Shown: positions 16,913 to 24,742 of the stretch, one piece after another
How the letters are laid out: every line of letters begins with the position of its first letter
Position numbering within the stretch: position 1 is the first letter of the stretch
Assembly (NCBI RefSeq): GCF_005502465.1
Contig: NZ_SCOT01000018.1
Location: 1 to 59,074, forward strand
DNA from: Sphingopyxis sp. L1A2A
GTDB taxonomy: Bacteria; Pseudomonadota; Alphaproteobacteria; Sphingomonadales; Sphingomonadaceae
DNA: 59,074 nucleotides
Reading direction: 5' to 3'
The notes under the pieces: model-generated
Databases searched by the model: none
What the model saw: only the letters and a program-made list of their open reading frames with translations
What the model was told of the DNA's origin: nothing
Made by a program: the position numbers and the translations under genes

Positions 16913-18715
16913 TTATTCGCTGGCCTGGCAGATGATGGTGCCAAAGGGAGGAAGGGAGAAAGACAGGCTGCCCGGTGCCGCAGCGGCGGCCGGGCAGTCG
17001 CCATGGAGCGCGGTAAAGACCGTGCTTTTCATATCGATGGCAATCGTCGCCGACAATTGCGTTGCAGACGTATTATAGGCCAGCACGACCTCGCGCCCCG
17101 ACGCCGGGTCAAAGCGCGAAATCGCGAGCAGCCCGGGCTTGTCGGAAAAGGCGCGCACCTTGGTGGCGCCGCGCATCAGCGCCGGGGTCTTGCGGCGAAT
17201 GTCGGCGAGCGCGGCGATGTGGCGATAGAGCGGGTGCGCGGGGTCGAAATTCGCGGTCGCGGTGGTCGCATTGGTGCCGACCAGATCATTGTCGTTATAG
17301 ACCGCGACCCTTGACGCGAACATATTTTCGCGCGCCAGCTGGTCATTGCCGTCGGACACAAACCCCTGTTCGTCGCCATAATAGATCGTCGGCACCCCGC
17401 GCAGCGTCAGCATCAAACTGTGTCCGAGCATCACGCGTTGCAGCAGCTCGGCATCGCTCGCGCCCGGGTTCGCCGTCTTCACGAACATCGCGAAGCGCCC
17501 CATGTCATGGTTGCCGAGGAAGGTCGGCAGCTGGAGCGCGGCTTCGGCGCCGCCCTTGTAGAGCACATCGCCGTCGAACAGCCGCGCGAACTGGTCGGTG
17601 CCCTTGGTGCCGCTGACCGTATCGATCGCAGCGCGGGCAAAGCCGAAGTCGAGCACCGCCGGAAGGTCGGCGGTGTGGGTATAAGCGGCGAGCGCGCCGG
17701 GATCGACCGCGTCGATATAGACCTCGCCAAAGATGTGGAAGTTCGGAATGCCGCGCGCCGCCGCGCGCGCCTGCATCGCGGGGACGAACGCCTGCCAGAA
17801 TTCGGGGTTCACATGCTTGGCGGTGTCAATACGAAAGCCGTCGATGCCGAATTCGTCGATCCAGCGGCCGTAGATGTCGATGAACCCCTGCACGACGCGA
17901 GGGTTTTCGGTCGCAAGGTCGTCGAGCCCCGAAAAGTCGCCATAGAGCGCCGATTCGCCGACCCAATCGCTGTTGCCACGGTTGTGATAATAGGTCGGGT
18001 CGTTGAGCCACGCCGGAACCTTCACCGCCGCCTCGTCCTGCGGCACGACCGGGGTGTAGGCAAAAGCCGGGTCGGTTAGCTTCGCCCAATTCTCCGGCGC
18101 CGCGACATGGTCGCCCGCAAAGCCCGGATTGATCGCCGGTCCGCTCAGCCCGCCGCGCCGCGAAAAGGGATAATCGGCGAGGCTGCGGTACCGAAAGCCT
18201 TCGGCCTCGCCTTCCTGGTAACGGATCACGTCGGCGGTGTGGTTGGTGATGATGTCCATATAGACCTTCATCCCGCGCGCGTGTGCGGCATCGACGAAGG
18301 CCTTGAATTCGGCGTTGCTGCCGAAATGCGGATCGACGCGGGTAAAATCGGTCACCCAATAGCCGTGATAGCCCGCGCTCTCGTCGCCCTTTGGCCCCTG
18401 CACCGGCTTGTTCTTGAACACCGGCGCAAACCAGATCGCGGTCGCGCCCAGCCCCTGAATATAGTCGAGCCGCCTGGTCAGCCCCGCGAGGTCGCCGCCG
18501 TGATAGAAGCCCTTGGCGGTCGGATCATAGCCCGTTGCCAGCCGGTCGCCCTTCAGCCCGCCCTTGTCGTTCGCGGCGTCACCGTTCTCGAACCGGTCGG
18601 GGAGGACAAAATAGATGACCTCGTCACTCGCGGGCCGGGCGCGCACCGCGGCTTCGTCGGCGACGGCAGGCAGCGGCGCGAGCAACAGCGCCAGTGGGGC
18701 AAAATAGCGGATCAT
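16913..18715 (-). CDS. Exported GH13 alpha-amylase / cyclomaltodextrinase-like
   Basis: A 600-residue protein with a signal peptide (about 1-19). The (beta/alpha)8 domain shows G-Y-W-V-T-D-F-T, D-I-I-T-N-H-T (154-160), D-G-F-R-I-D with nucleophile Asp297, F-G-E-V with Glu331, and G-N-H-D with Asp404. An N-terminal Y-F-V-L-P-D-R-F-x-N-G-D segment marks a secreted alpha-amylase/pullulanase-type subfamily and implies a calcium site. Substrate is probably long maltodextrin in the periplasm after TonB-dependent uptake. Its ATG overlaps the stop of the halogenase-like gene (ATGA). The exact specificity (amylase, neopullulanase or cyclomaltodextrinase) is not decidable by eye. Confidence 0.88.
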   Translation of the reverse strand: MIRYFAPLALLLAPLPAVADEAAVRARPASDEVIYFVLPDRFENGDAANDKGGLKGDRLATGYDPTAKGFYHGGDLAGLTRRLDYIQGLGATAIWFAPVFKNKPVQGPKGDESAGYHGYWVTDFTRVDPHFGSNAEFKAFVDAAHARGMKVYMDIITNHTADVIRYQEGEAEGFRYRSLADYPFSRRGGLSGPAINPGFAGDHVAAPENWAKLTDPAFAYTPVVPQDEAAVKVPAWLNDPTYYHNRGNSDWVGESALYGDFSGLDDLATENPRVVQGFIDIYGRWIDEFGIDGFRIDTAKHVNPEFWQAFVPAMQARAAARGIPNFHIFGEVYIDAVDPGALAAYTHTADLPAVLDFGFARAAIDTVSGTKGTDQFARLFDGDVLYKGGAEAALQLPTFLGNHDMGRFAMFVKTANPGASDAELLQRVMLGHSLMLTLRGVPTIYYGDEQGFVSDGNDQLARENMFASRVAVYNDNDLVGTNATTATANFDPAHPLYRHIAALADIRRKTPALMRGATKVRAFSDKPGLLAISRFDPASGREVVLAYNTSATQLSATIAIDMKSTVFTALHGDCPAAAAAPGSLSFSLPPFGTIICQASE

Positions 18716-20220
18716 GCGGCGACTCCAGCAGTGGGGCGGGTGGCGGCGAGGAAGCGGTCATAGCTTTCCATTTCAGCGACTTCGCGGTCGATCATCAGCG
18801 CAATGCCCGCCATATATTGCGCCAGTTCCTGCTCGCCGATGCCGCCCGCCAGCGGGTGCCAGCGCCGCGGTTCGATGCCCTGCCCGACCAGCACCTGTAG
18901 CCAGCCCGATTCGGTGAACAATTCCTCATGCTCGCGGAAAATCAGCCCCTGCGCGCGGAACAGTTCGATCTTTGCCGCCAGCGTATCGGGGATCGGCATC
19001 GCCGCGCGATCGCGCCAATAGGCGGTGTCGCGGCGCTCGGTGGCCTTGAAATGGAGGATGATGAAATCGCGGATGCGCTCCCATTCGAAATCGCTCTGGC
19101 GGTTGAACTCGGCGGCGACGGCGGGGTCGCTCGCCCCCGCGGGGAGCATCTTGAGCAGCCGCGAGATGCCCGCCTGAACCAGATGGATGCTGGTCGATTC
19201 GAGCGGTTCCATGAACCCGCTGGCGAGGCCGAGCGCGACGACATTGCGGTTCCACATCCGGCGCCGTTTGCCGCTGGTGAAGCGCAGCCGGTTCGGTTCG
19301 GCCTGCGGCGCGCCGTCGAGATGGGCGAGCAGGGTCGCGAGCGCGTCGTCGTCGGAAATATGGTCCGAACAATAGACATAGCCGTTGCCGATGCGGTGCT
19401 GGAGCGGGATGCGCCATTGCCAGCCGGCATCGCGCGCGGTCGCGCCGGTCCACGGCAGTTGCGGCGTGTCGCCATGCGCGCAGGGGACCGCGACGGCGCG
19501 ATCATTGGCCAGCCAGCGCGACCAGTCGTCATAACCGGTTGCGAGCGCACCTTCGATCAGCAGGCCGCGAAAGCCCGAACAGTCGATGAAGAAATCGCCG
19601 TCGATGGCGCGGCCGTCGGCAAGCGTCACCCCCGCGACATCGCCGCTTTCGCCGTCGAGGCGGACATCGGCGACCCGCCCCTCGATGCGTTCGACCCCGG
19701 TCGCCTCGGCACGGCGGCGCAGATAGGCAGCGTAGAGCCCGGCGTCGAAGTGAAAGGCATAGGGCATTTCATGGAGGTGCGGCGAGGTGCGCGGCGCCCC
19801 GCGCTGCATCCGCCGCGCAATGGCGGCGCGTTCGTTGAGCGAATAATGGTCGAGGCTTTGCGCCGCGCCCAGGCTGCGCGCGCGCAGCCAGTAATGCTGG
19901 AATTCGAGCAGCCCGAGCCCGCGCCCGATCGCGCCAAAGGCATGCATGTAGCGATGCCCGGGGCGCGTCCAGCCGCTGAATTCGATGCCGAGCTTGATCG
20001 TGCCCTGCGTCGCGGTGAGGAATTCATCCTCGTCGATGCCGAGCGCCTGATTGAACAGCCGGATCTGCGGGATCGTCGCCTCGCCAACCCCGACGGTGCC
20101 GATGTCGTCCGATTCGACCAGCTGCAGCGACCAGTCCTGCGGCAGGAAGCGGCGCAGGCAAGCGGCGGCCATCCAGCCCGCCGTTCCGCCACCGATGATG
20201 ATCAATCGCATGTCGGCCAT
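18712..20220 (-). CDS. Tryptophan-halogenase-family flavoprotein
   Basis: A 502-residue FAD-dependent halogenase homologue. The dinucleotide motif G-G-G-T-A-G-W (10-16), the G-x-G-E-A-T-I-P segment (45-51), a Lys at residue 76 in T-I-K-L-G where PrnA-type enzymes have the catalytic Lys, and W-Q-W-R-I-P (267-272), matching the family motif W-x-W-x-I-P, are all present. An active oxidative halogenation site is thus conceivable. The partner flavin reductase is not nearby. It lies between the receptor and amylase genes of the maltodextrin series, an arrangement known from Caulobacterales and Sphingomonadales, where its role is unclear. The ATG at 20220 follows an AGAGG element; the longer frame would run through the terminator hairpin upstream. 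Confidence 0.85.
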   Translation of the reverse strand: MADMRLIIIGGGTAGWMAAACLRRFLPQDWSLQLVESDDIGTVGVGEATIPQIRLFNQALGIDEDEFLTATQGTIKLGIEFSGWTRPGHRYMHAFGAIGRGLGLLEFQHYWLRARSLGAAQSLDHYSLNERAAIARRMQRGAPRTSPHLHEMPYAFHFDAGLYAAYLRRRAEATGVERIEGRVADVRLDGESGDVAGVTLADGRAIDGDFFIDCSGFRGLLIEGALATGYDDWSRWLANDRAVAVPCAHGDTPQLPWTGATARDAGWQWRIPLQHRIGNGYVYCSDHISDDDALATLLAHLDGAPQAEPNRLRFTSGKRRRMWNRNVVALGLASGFMEPLESTSIHLVQAGISRLLKMLPAGASDPAVAAEFNRQSDFEWERIRDFIILHFKATERRDTAYWRDRAAMPIPDTLAAKIELFRAQGLIFREHEELFTESGWLQVLVGQGIEPRRWHPLAGGIGEQELAQYMAGIALMIDREVAEMESYDRFLAATRPTAGVAA

Positions 20221-20245
20221 CTGATCTACCTCTGCCTCGCCATGC

Positions 20246-20285
20246 AACAAAACTGTCGGGGCGGCGCGACCCGGCCGCCCCGACA
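20246..20285 (-). terminator. Intrinsic terminator or attenuator after the TonB receptor gene
   Basis: A perfect 12-bp GC-rich stem (arms 20274-20285 and 20254-20265, 8-base loop) begins 11 bases after the receptor stop. On the minus strand it is followed by GTTTTGTT. The form is that of a rho-independent terminator. Since the next gene follows on the same strand within 77 bases, partial readthrough would give much receptor and less enzyme. Confidence 0.75.
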
Positions 20286-20296
20286 AGGGGGAGGGT

Positions 20297-23134
20297 TCAG
20301 AATTTGAACGAGGCACCCGCAAGGTAGCGGCGGCCATAGGTCTGGTAATCGATCACCGCGCGCGCATCGCGCGGATCGTCGGTCACGAACGGTTCGTTGG
20401 TCAGGTTCTGGCCCTGGACAAACACCGACAGACCTTCGAGCGCGCTGCCCGGCTGGAAATCATAGCCAAGCTGCGCGTCGATGATCGTTTCGGCGCGCGC
20501 CCGGCGGCGCACCCGCTGGCCGCCGAAACCCGACAGCTCGCCGATGAAGCTCGACCGGTAGCGCGCGCTGACGCGCGCGTTGACGCCCCATTTTTCGAAA
20601 TAGGCAGTGCCGTTGGCGACCCATTTGGAATAGCCGGGGATGTCTTCGGCCGGCGCGCCGGGGTTCGGACGGATCTTGGTCTTGGTATAGGATACGCCGC
20701 CGGTGACGCCAAAGCCGTCGAGCGCCGCGGTGAAGGTGCTGAACGGCAGCGACCCGGCCAGTTCGGCGCCATAGAGCTTGCCGCCTTCGCCGTTGATCGG
20801 CGCGTTCACGGTGCCCATGTAATTGACGATGATCGGCAGCCCGCCCGCGTCGTTGCCCGGCGCCTGGATCGGATAGCCGGTGAAGTCGAACGGGATCGCC
20901 TGATTATAGATGTAGCTCTTGAGATCCTTGTAGAACAACTGCGCCGCAATATAGCCCGACGAACCGAAATATTTCTCCAGCGTCAGATCGGCAGCATTGG
21001 CGCGCCATGGGCGCAGGTCAGGATTGCCCGAATCGCCGCGCACCACCGCGCAGGTCCGCCCCGCCGGGCACACGATGCCACCCGGATCGCCGATCGTCGT
21101 GCCATAGCTCAAGGTCGCGCGCAGGTCGTCGAGCCGCGGCCGGACGATTTCGCGCGCCACGCTGACGCGGACCACGAAGTCGCTGGCGGTGCGCAGCGAC
21201 AGGTTCAGGCTGGGCAGCACATCGATATAGTCGGTGCTTTCGCGGCGCGGGATGCCCTGGATATTCGGCGAGCCGTTGGGGTTGGTGCCGGCAAAGGTTG
21301 CGCTGGCGCCGTTCGAATTCTGGTCGGTGAAGATCGCCTGCACCCCGACATTGCCGGTCAGCACCGACGACCCCAGTTCCTGATCGATATTCGCCTGGAG
21401 ATAGGTGGTCATCTGCTTTTCGGCGACGTTGTACGCCTTGACTACCACGTCGCCATAAGGGTTGGGTACCAGCTGGTAGATGCCCGCGGCGAGCAGGTCG
21501 CGCGGATCATAGCTGATCACCGGACCCAGCCCCAGATAGGTCAGATCGGTCGTGCCGCGACGGAACTGCGTCGGCACCGGCAGGCTGGTCAGCCCGTCGG
21601 TGTTGGCGGTCAGGCCGACAAAGGCTTCGTCGGGGGTCAGCTGTTTGGTGCGGGTGGTGTAATTGACCCCGAACTGCACCGATTTCAGAAAGCCCTCCAT
21701 CTCGCGTTCGATCTCGACGCGATACTGCCACAGCTCATCCTCGATGATGCGGTTATTGTAATAGCCGTCCTGGCCGCCGCGGATGCGCCCGCCGTTGACC
21801 CCGGTCTGGTCGCCGCCCCAGCCGAGCGGGCTGGTCAGCTGAATGAGGTTGTAATCGCCATAGTTCAGCGTCGGACGGAAAAAGGTGCCGTCGATGTCGC
21901 TGGTGAACCCGATGCTGTCCCGCGCGCCGACCCCGGCGCCGCGGCCGGTGCCCGAATTGCTTTCGAGGATCAGTTCGTTGCGGTCGGTTTTCGACATGCT
22001 GATGTCGGCATAGGCGTTCCAGCCGTCGTCGCCCTGCCAGCGGTTGTTCCAGCCGAAGCTGTACAGCTTGGCATTGCGTTCGAACACGTCGTTGCGCACC
22101 ACCCCCTCGACATTGGTGAAGGTGCCGGCGCGGGCAAAGACGAATTCACCGCTGTCGTCGACGTCGGTGATGTTCACCCCGGCGCCGCCAAAGGCGAGCG
22201 GCAATTCGATGCCGCGCTTGATCTGATCGTCGCTGAAATCCGAATAGAAGGCGTCGAAGGTCGAGGTGAAATTGGGGGTCGGCGCCCATTCCAGCGTGCC
22301 CTGCAAGCCGAGGCGCTTCAGCCGGGTCGAGGTGGCGTAGGATTTCGAGCCGCCGAGCACGACCGGGCTGGCGAGGGTGCCGTTGCCGGCATAGCCCCAG
22401 GCGTTGAATTCCTGGATCTGATAGGGTTCGTCGAGATAGCTGGCCGACAGCGCAACGCCGAGCGTGTCATTGGCGAACTGGTCGACGAAGGTGCCATTAA
22501 CCCGGTAGCCATATTTTTTCGAGTCGACGTTCAACCGGCCGATTTCGGCCCAGGTGCCGCGGCCGCCGATCGACAAGACGCGCTTGCCATATTCGAGCGG
22601 GCGGATCGTCTTGAGGTCGACGGTGCCCGACAGGCCCTGGCCGACGATCGACGCCATCGGTGATTTGTACACGAGCACCTGATTGACGACTTCGGACGGA
22701 TACTGGTCATATTCGACCGCGCGGTTGTCGCCGGTCGAGGTCTGTTCGCGGCCGTTGAGCAATGTCGTCGAGAAATCCGGGGCAAAGCCGCGGATCGAGA
22801 TGGCGTTCGAGCGGCCCGAGACCCGCTGCGACGTCAGGCCCGGCAGGCGCGCGATCGATTCGGCGATCGACGCATCGGGCAGCTTGCCGATGTCCTCGGC
22901 CGAGATCGATTCGACGACCTGGTCGCGGGTTTTCTTGGCGTTCACCGCGCTTTGCAGGCTGGCGCGAAAGCCGGTGACGACGATCGCGTCTTCGGCGCCT
23001 TCCTCGGCAGCGGGATCGGCGACGGGCGCGGTGTCGGCGTCCTGCGCCAGCGCGGCGCCCGGCAACAATGCGGTCAAGGCGACGCCGAGCGCGATGGCGC
23101 TGGCCCCGCGGCGAAGACTGGTCGATTTGGTCAT
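20297..23134 (-). CDS. TonB-dependent receptor, maltodextrin (MalA-like)
   Basis: A 945-residue outer-membrane receptor. It has a signal peptide (about 1-29, ending A-L-A-Q), a TonB box-like A-I-V-V-T-G-F, a plug domain (S-I-S-A-E-D-I-G-K-L-P-D, then I-R-G-F-A-P, L-L-N-G-R-E and a G-L-S-G-T-V-D segment), and a long beta-barrel ending in aromatic Phe. Plug and length fit the carbohydrate-type receptors of Caulobacter and sphingomonads; the neighbours point to maltodextrin as in C. crescentus MalA. The ATG at 23134 follows a strong GGGGAG. Expression is probably repressed by the divergent LacI protein through the palindrome at 23282-23293. Confidence 0.9.
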   Translation of the reverse strand: MTKSTSLRRGASAIALGVALTALLPGAALAQDADTAPVADPAAEEGAEDAIVVTGFRASLQSAVNAKKTRDQVVESISAEDIGKLPDASIAESIARLPGLTSQRVSGRSNAISIRGFAPDFSTTLLNGREQTSTGDNRAVEYDQYPSEVVNQVLVYKSPMASIVGQGLSGTVDLKTIRPLEYGKRVLSIGGRGTWAEIGRLNVDSKKYGYRVNGTFVDQFANDTLGVALSASYLDEPYQIQEFNAWGYAGNGTLASPVVLGGSKSYATSTRLKRLGLQGTLEWAPTPNFTSTFDAFYSDFSDDQIKRGIELPLAFGGAGVNITDVDDSGEFVFARAGTFTNVEGVVRNDVFERNAKLYSFGWNNRWQGDDGWNAYADISMSKTDRNELILESNSGTGRGAGVGARDSIGFTSDIDGTFFRPTLNYGDYNLIQLTSPLGWGGDQTGVNGGRIRGGQDGYYNNRIIEDELWQYRVEIEREMEGFLKSVQFGVNYTTRTKQLTPDEAFVGLTANTDGLTSLPVPTQFRRGTTDLTYLGLGPVISYDPRDLLAAGIYQLVPNPYGDVVVKAYNVAEKQMTTYLQANIDQELGSSVLTGNVGVQAIFTDQNSNGASATFAGTNPNGSPNIQGIPRRESTDYIDVLPSLNLSLRTASDFVVRVSVAREIVRPRLDDLRATLSYGTTIGDPGGIVCPAGRTCAVVRGDSGNPDLRPWRANAADLTLEKYFGSSGYIAAQLFYKDLKSYIYNQAIPFDFTGYPIQAPGNDAGGLPIIVNYMGTVNAPINGEGGKLYGAELAGSLPFSTFTAALDGFGVTGGVSYTKTKIRPNPGAPAEDIPGYSKWVANGTAYFEKWGVNARVSARYRSSFIGELSGFGGQRVRRRARAETIIDAQLGYDFQPGSALEGLSVFVQGQNLTNEPFVTDDPRDARAVIDYQTYGRRYLAGASFKF

Positions 23135-23281
23135 GCTAAACTCCCCTGCAGCGACGGGGCGGTTTGGCCAGGCGACGGCAAAAGGGGGCGGCAATCGTGC
23201 CGCGCGGCATCCTCTCTTCGACGCATGGGTTTTCCCATCGCGGCCCAGCAATTGGAGCCATTCGGCGGACACGGCCATAGG

Positions 23282-23293
23282 GTATACGTATAC
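23282..23293. promoter_or_regulatory. Candidate LacI-family operator, site 1
   Basis: Perfect 12-bp palindrome GTATACGTATAC, 148 bases before the receptor ATG. A near copy (GTATTCGTATAC) lies before the MFS gene at 24644. LacI-family operators are commonly short palindromes with a central CG, so the neighbouring regulator is the likely binder. Confidence 0.7.
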
Positions 23294-23305
23294 GCATATT
23301 ATGCG
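23293..23305. promoter_or_regulatory. Adjacent palindrome CGCATATTATGCG
   Basis: A 13-bp palindrome (6-bp arms around one T) directly abutting the candidate LacI operator. It may be a second operator half or part of a promoter (TATTAT-like core). There is no second copy in the window, so its role is uncertain. Confidence 0.4.
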
Positions 23306-23453
23306 GACGCGCTGCCTGTCGCCGAAATGTCACGATTCCGGCGGGTTGCACCGGTACATTCGCGGCGATCAAATTCTTGGCAGTGACCGGACCACTCGCT
23401 AGGTTCGCGCCAGCAGCGACCCGCGACAAGGCCGCCGCACCAGGGAGATTTGC

Positions 23454-24488
23454 ATGGGGCGTCAGCCCTCGGCCAAACCGACGAGTTTCGACATCGCCTA
23501 TCTGGCGGGGGTGTCGCAGCCCACCGTGTCGCGCGCGCTGCGCGGCAGCAAATCGGTCAGCGCCGCGACCCGCGCCAACATCGAACGCATCGCGCGCGAA
23601 CTCAACTACACCGTCGACAAAAACGCATCGAGCCTGCGGTCACAGCGCACCCATACGCTCGCGTTGCTGTTCTTCGAGGATCCAACCCCCGACGAATCGA
23701 TGATCAACCCGTTCTTCCTGTCGATGCTGGGGTCGATCACCCGCGAATGTGCGCTGCGCGGCTATGATTTGCTGATCAGTTTCCAGCAGATGCACAATGA
23801 CTGGCACGTTGCCTATCAGGACAGCCACCGGTCCGACGGGATCATCCTGCTCGGCTATGGCGATTACCAGCTTTACCTCACCAAGCTGGAGCATCTGGTC
23901 GAGATGGGGACGAAGTTCGTGCGCTGGGGGTCGGTGTCCGACGATGGCATCGGGCTGACCGTCGGATCGGACAATGTCGGCGCGGGCGAACAGGCGGGCG
24001 CGCATCTGATCGCGATCGGGCGGCGGCGGATCGCTTTTCTGGGCGATGCATCGGACCATGCGCCCGAGTTTCAGGACCGCTACACCGGGCTTTGCCGCGC
24101 GATGCGGCAGGCGGATGTCGAACCCGACCCGGCGCTGCAACGCGACGCGGTGTCGTCGGAAGATTCGGGCTATGCCGCCGCAAAATCGCTGCTCGCCAGC
24201 GGCAAGCCGTTCGACGCGATCTTTGCCGCGAGCGACCTGATCGCGATCGGCGCGATGCGCGCGCTGGCCGAAGCGGGGCTGCGCCTGCCGCAGGATGTCG
24301 CGATCATCGGCTTCGACGACATTCCCTCGGCCAGCCTGACCTCGCCGACGCTGACCACGGTGATGCAGGATATGAAGGGCGCCGGGACGCTGCTCGTCGA
24401 TGCGCTGCTGGCGCGGATCGACGACCGTCCGGTCGAACGCACGATGCTGCCCGCGCGGCTGATCAAGCGGCAGAGTACGGCGGTTTAA
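23454..24488 (+). CDS. LacI-family regulator (MalI-like)
   Basis: A 344-residue repressor. The N-terminal HTH (about 11-31, D-I-A-Y-L-A-G-V-S-Q-P-T-V-S-R-A-L-R-G) is followed by the hinge helix region around 55-62 and a periplasmic-binding-protein-like ligand domain (F-D-A-I-F-A-A-S-D-L-I-A-I-G-A-M-R-A-L, I-I-G-F-D-D-I). Expected inducer is maltose or maltodextrin, from the neighbours. The ATG at 23454 follows GGGAG at 23443-23447. It is divergent from the receptor operon and followed by the permease gene on the same strand. Confidence 0.9.
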   Translation: MGRQPSAKPTSFDIAYLAGVSQPTVSRALRGSKSVSAATRANIERIARELNYTVDKNASSLRSQRTHTLALLFFEDPTPDESMINPFFLSMLGSITRECALRGYDLLISFQQMHNDWHVAYQDSHRSDGIILLGYGDYQLYLTKLEHLVEMGTKFVRWGSVSDDGIGLTVGSDNVGAGEQAGAHLIAIGRRRIAFLGDASDHAPEFQDRYTGLCRAMRQADVEPDPALQRDAVSSEDSGYAAAKSLLASGKPFDAIFAASDLIAIGAMRALAEAGLRLPQDVAIIGFDDIPSASLTSPTLTTVMQDMKGAGTLLVDALLARIDDRPVERTMLPARLIKRQSTAV

Positions 24489-24742
24489 CCACCAGATCCT
24501 CCCCGTCGCGCAGCGATGGGGAGGTGGCAGCCCGAAGGGCTGACGGAGGGGCTTGTGGCGCGACGTCGCGGCCCCTCCACCACTCATCTGCGATGAGCGG
24601 TCCCCCTCCCCATGGCTTCGCCACAGGGAGGATTGGGAGGAACGTATTCGTATACTTAGGCGCGGCGCGCTTGCCCTCCCCCACCCGCGCTGCAATCCTC
24701 CGCGCCGACAAGAGCCGCCAATGCGGCCATGGGGAGAGACAT
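24489..24742. repeat. Sphingomonad-type compound palindromic repeat plus operator region
   Basis: After the lacI-type stop come three nested hairpins: CCTCCCC/GGGGAGG (24498-24504 with 24518-24524), GGAGGGGC/GCCCCTCC (24545-24552 with 24571-24578) and CTCATC/GATGAG (24583-24588 with 24592-24597). This G/C-run composite resembles a dispersed repeat seen in sphingomonads, and the window's right end carries a similar one. The first hairpin may end the regulator transcript. Confidence 0.55.
24644..24655. promoter_or_regulatory. Candidate LacI-family operator, site 2
   Basis: GTATTCGTATAC, 11 of 12 bases identical to the palindrome before the TonB receptor, placed 88 bases before the MFS permease ATG. 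This ties the permease to the same regulon and gives it its own promoter. Confidence 0.65.

Larger units (their letters stand above)
23135..23453. other. Divergent promoter region, TonB receptor / lacI-type gene (319 bp)
   Basis: No gene is seen. The region carries an AT-rich patch (about 23281-23305) in otherwise GC-rich DNA, with two adjacent palindromes described separately. It must hold the promoters for the receptor operon (minus) and the regulator (plus). Confidence 0.7.

Noticed and set aside
18712..20220. Halogenase as part of a secondary-metabolite cluster
   Set aside because: No NRPS, PKS, terpene or RiPP gene is nearby; the neighbours are sugar-uptake and starch-degrading genes.
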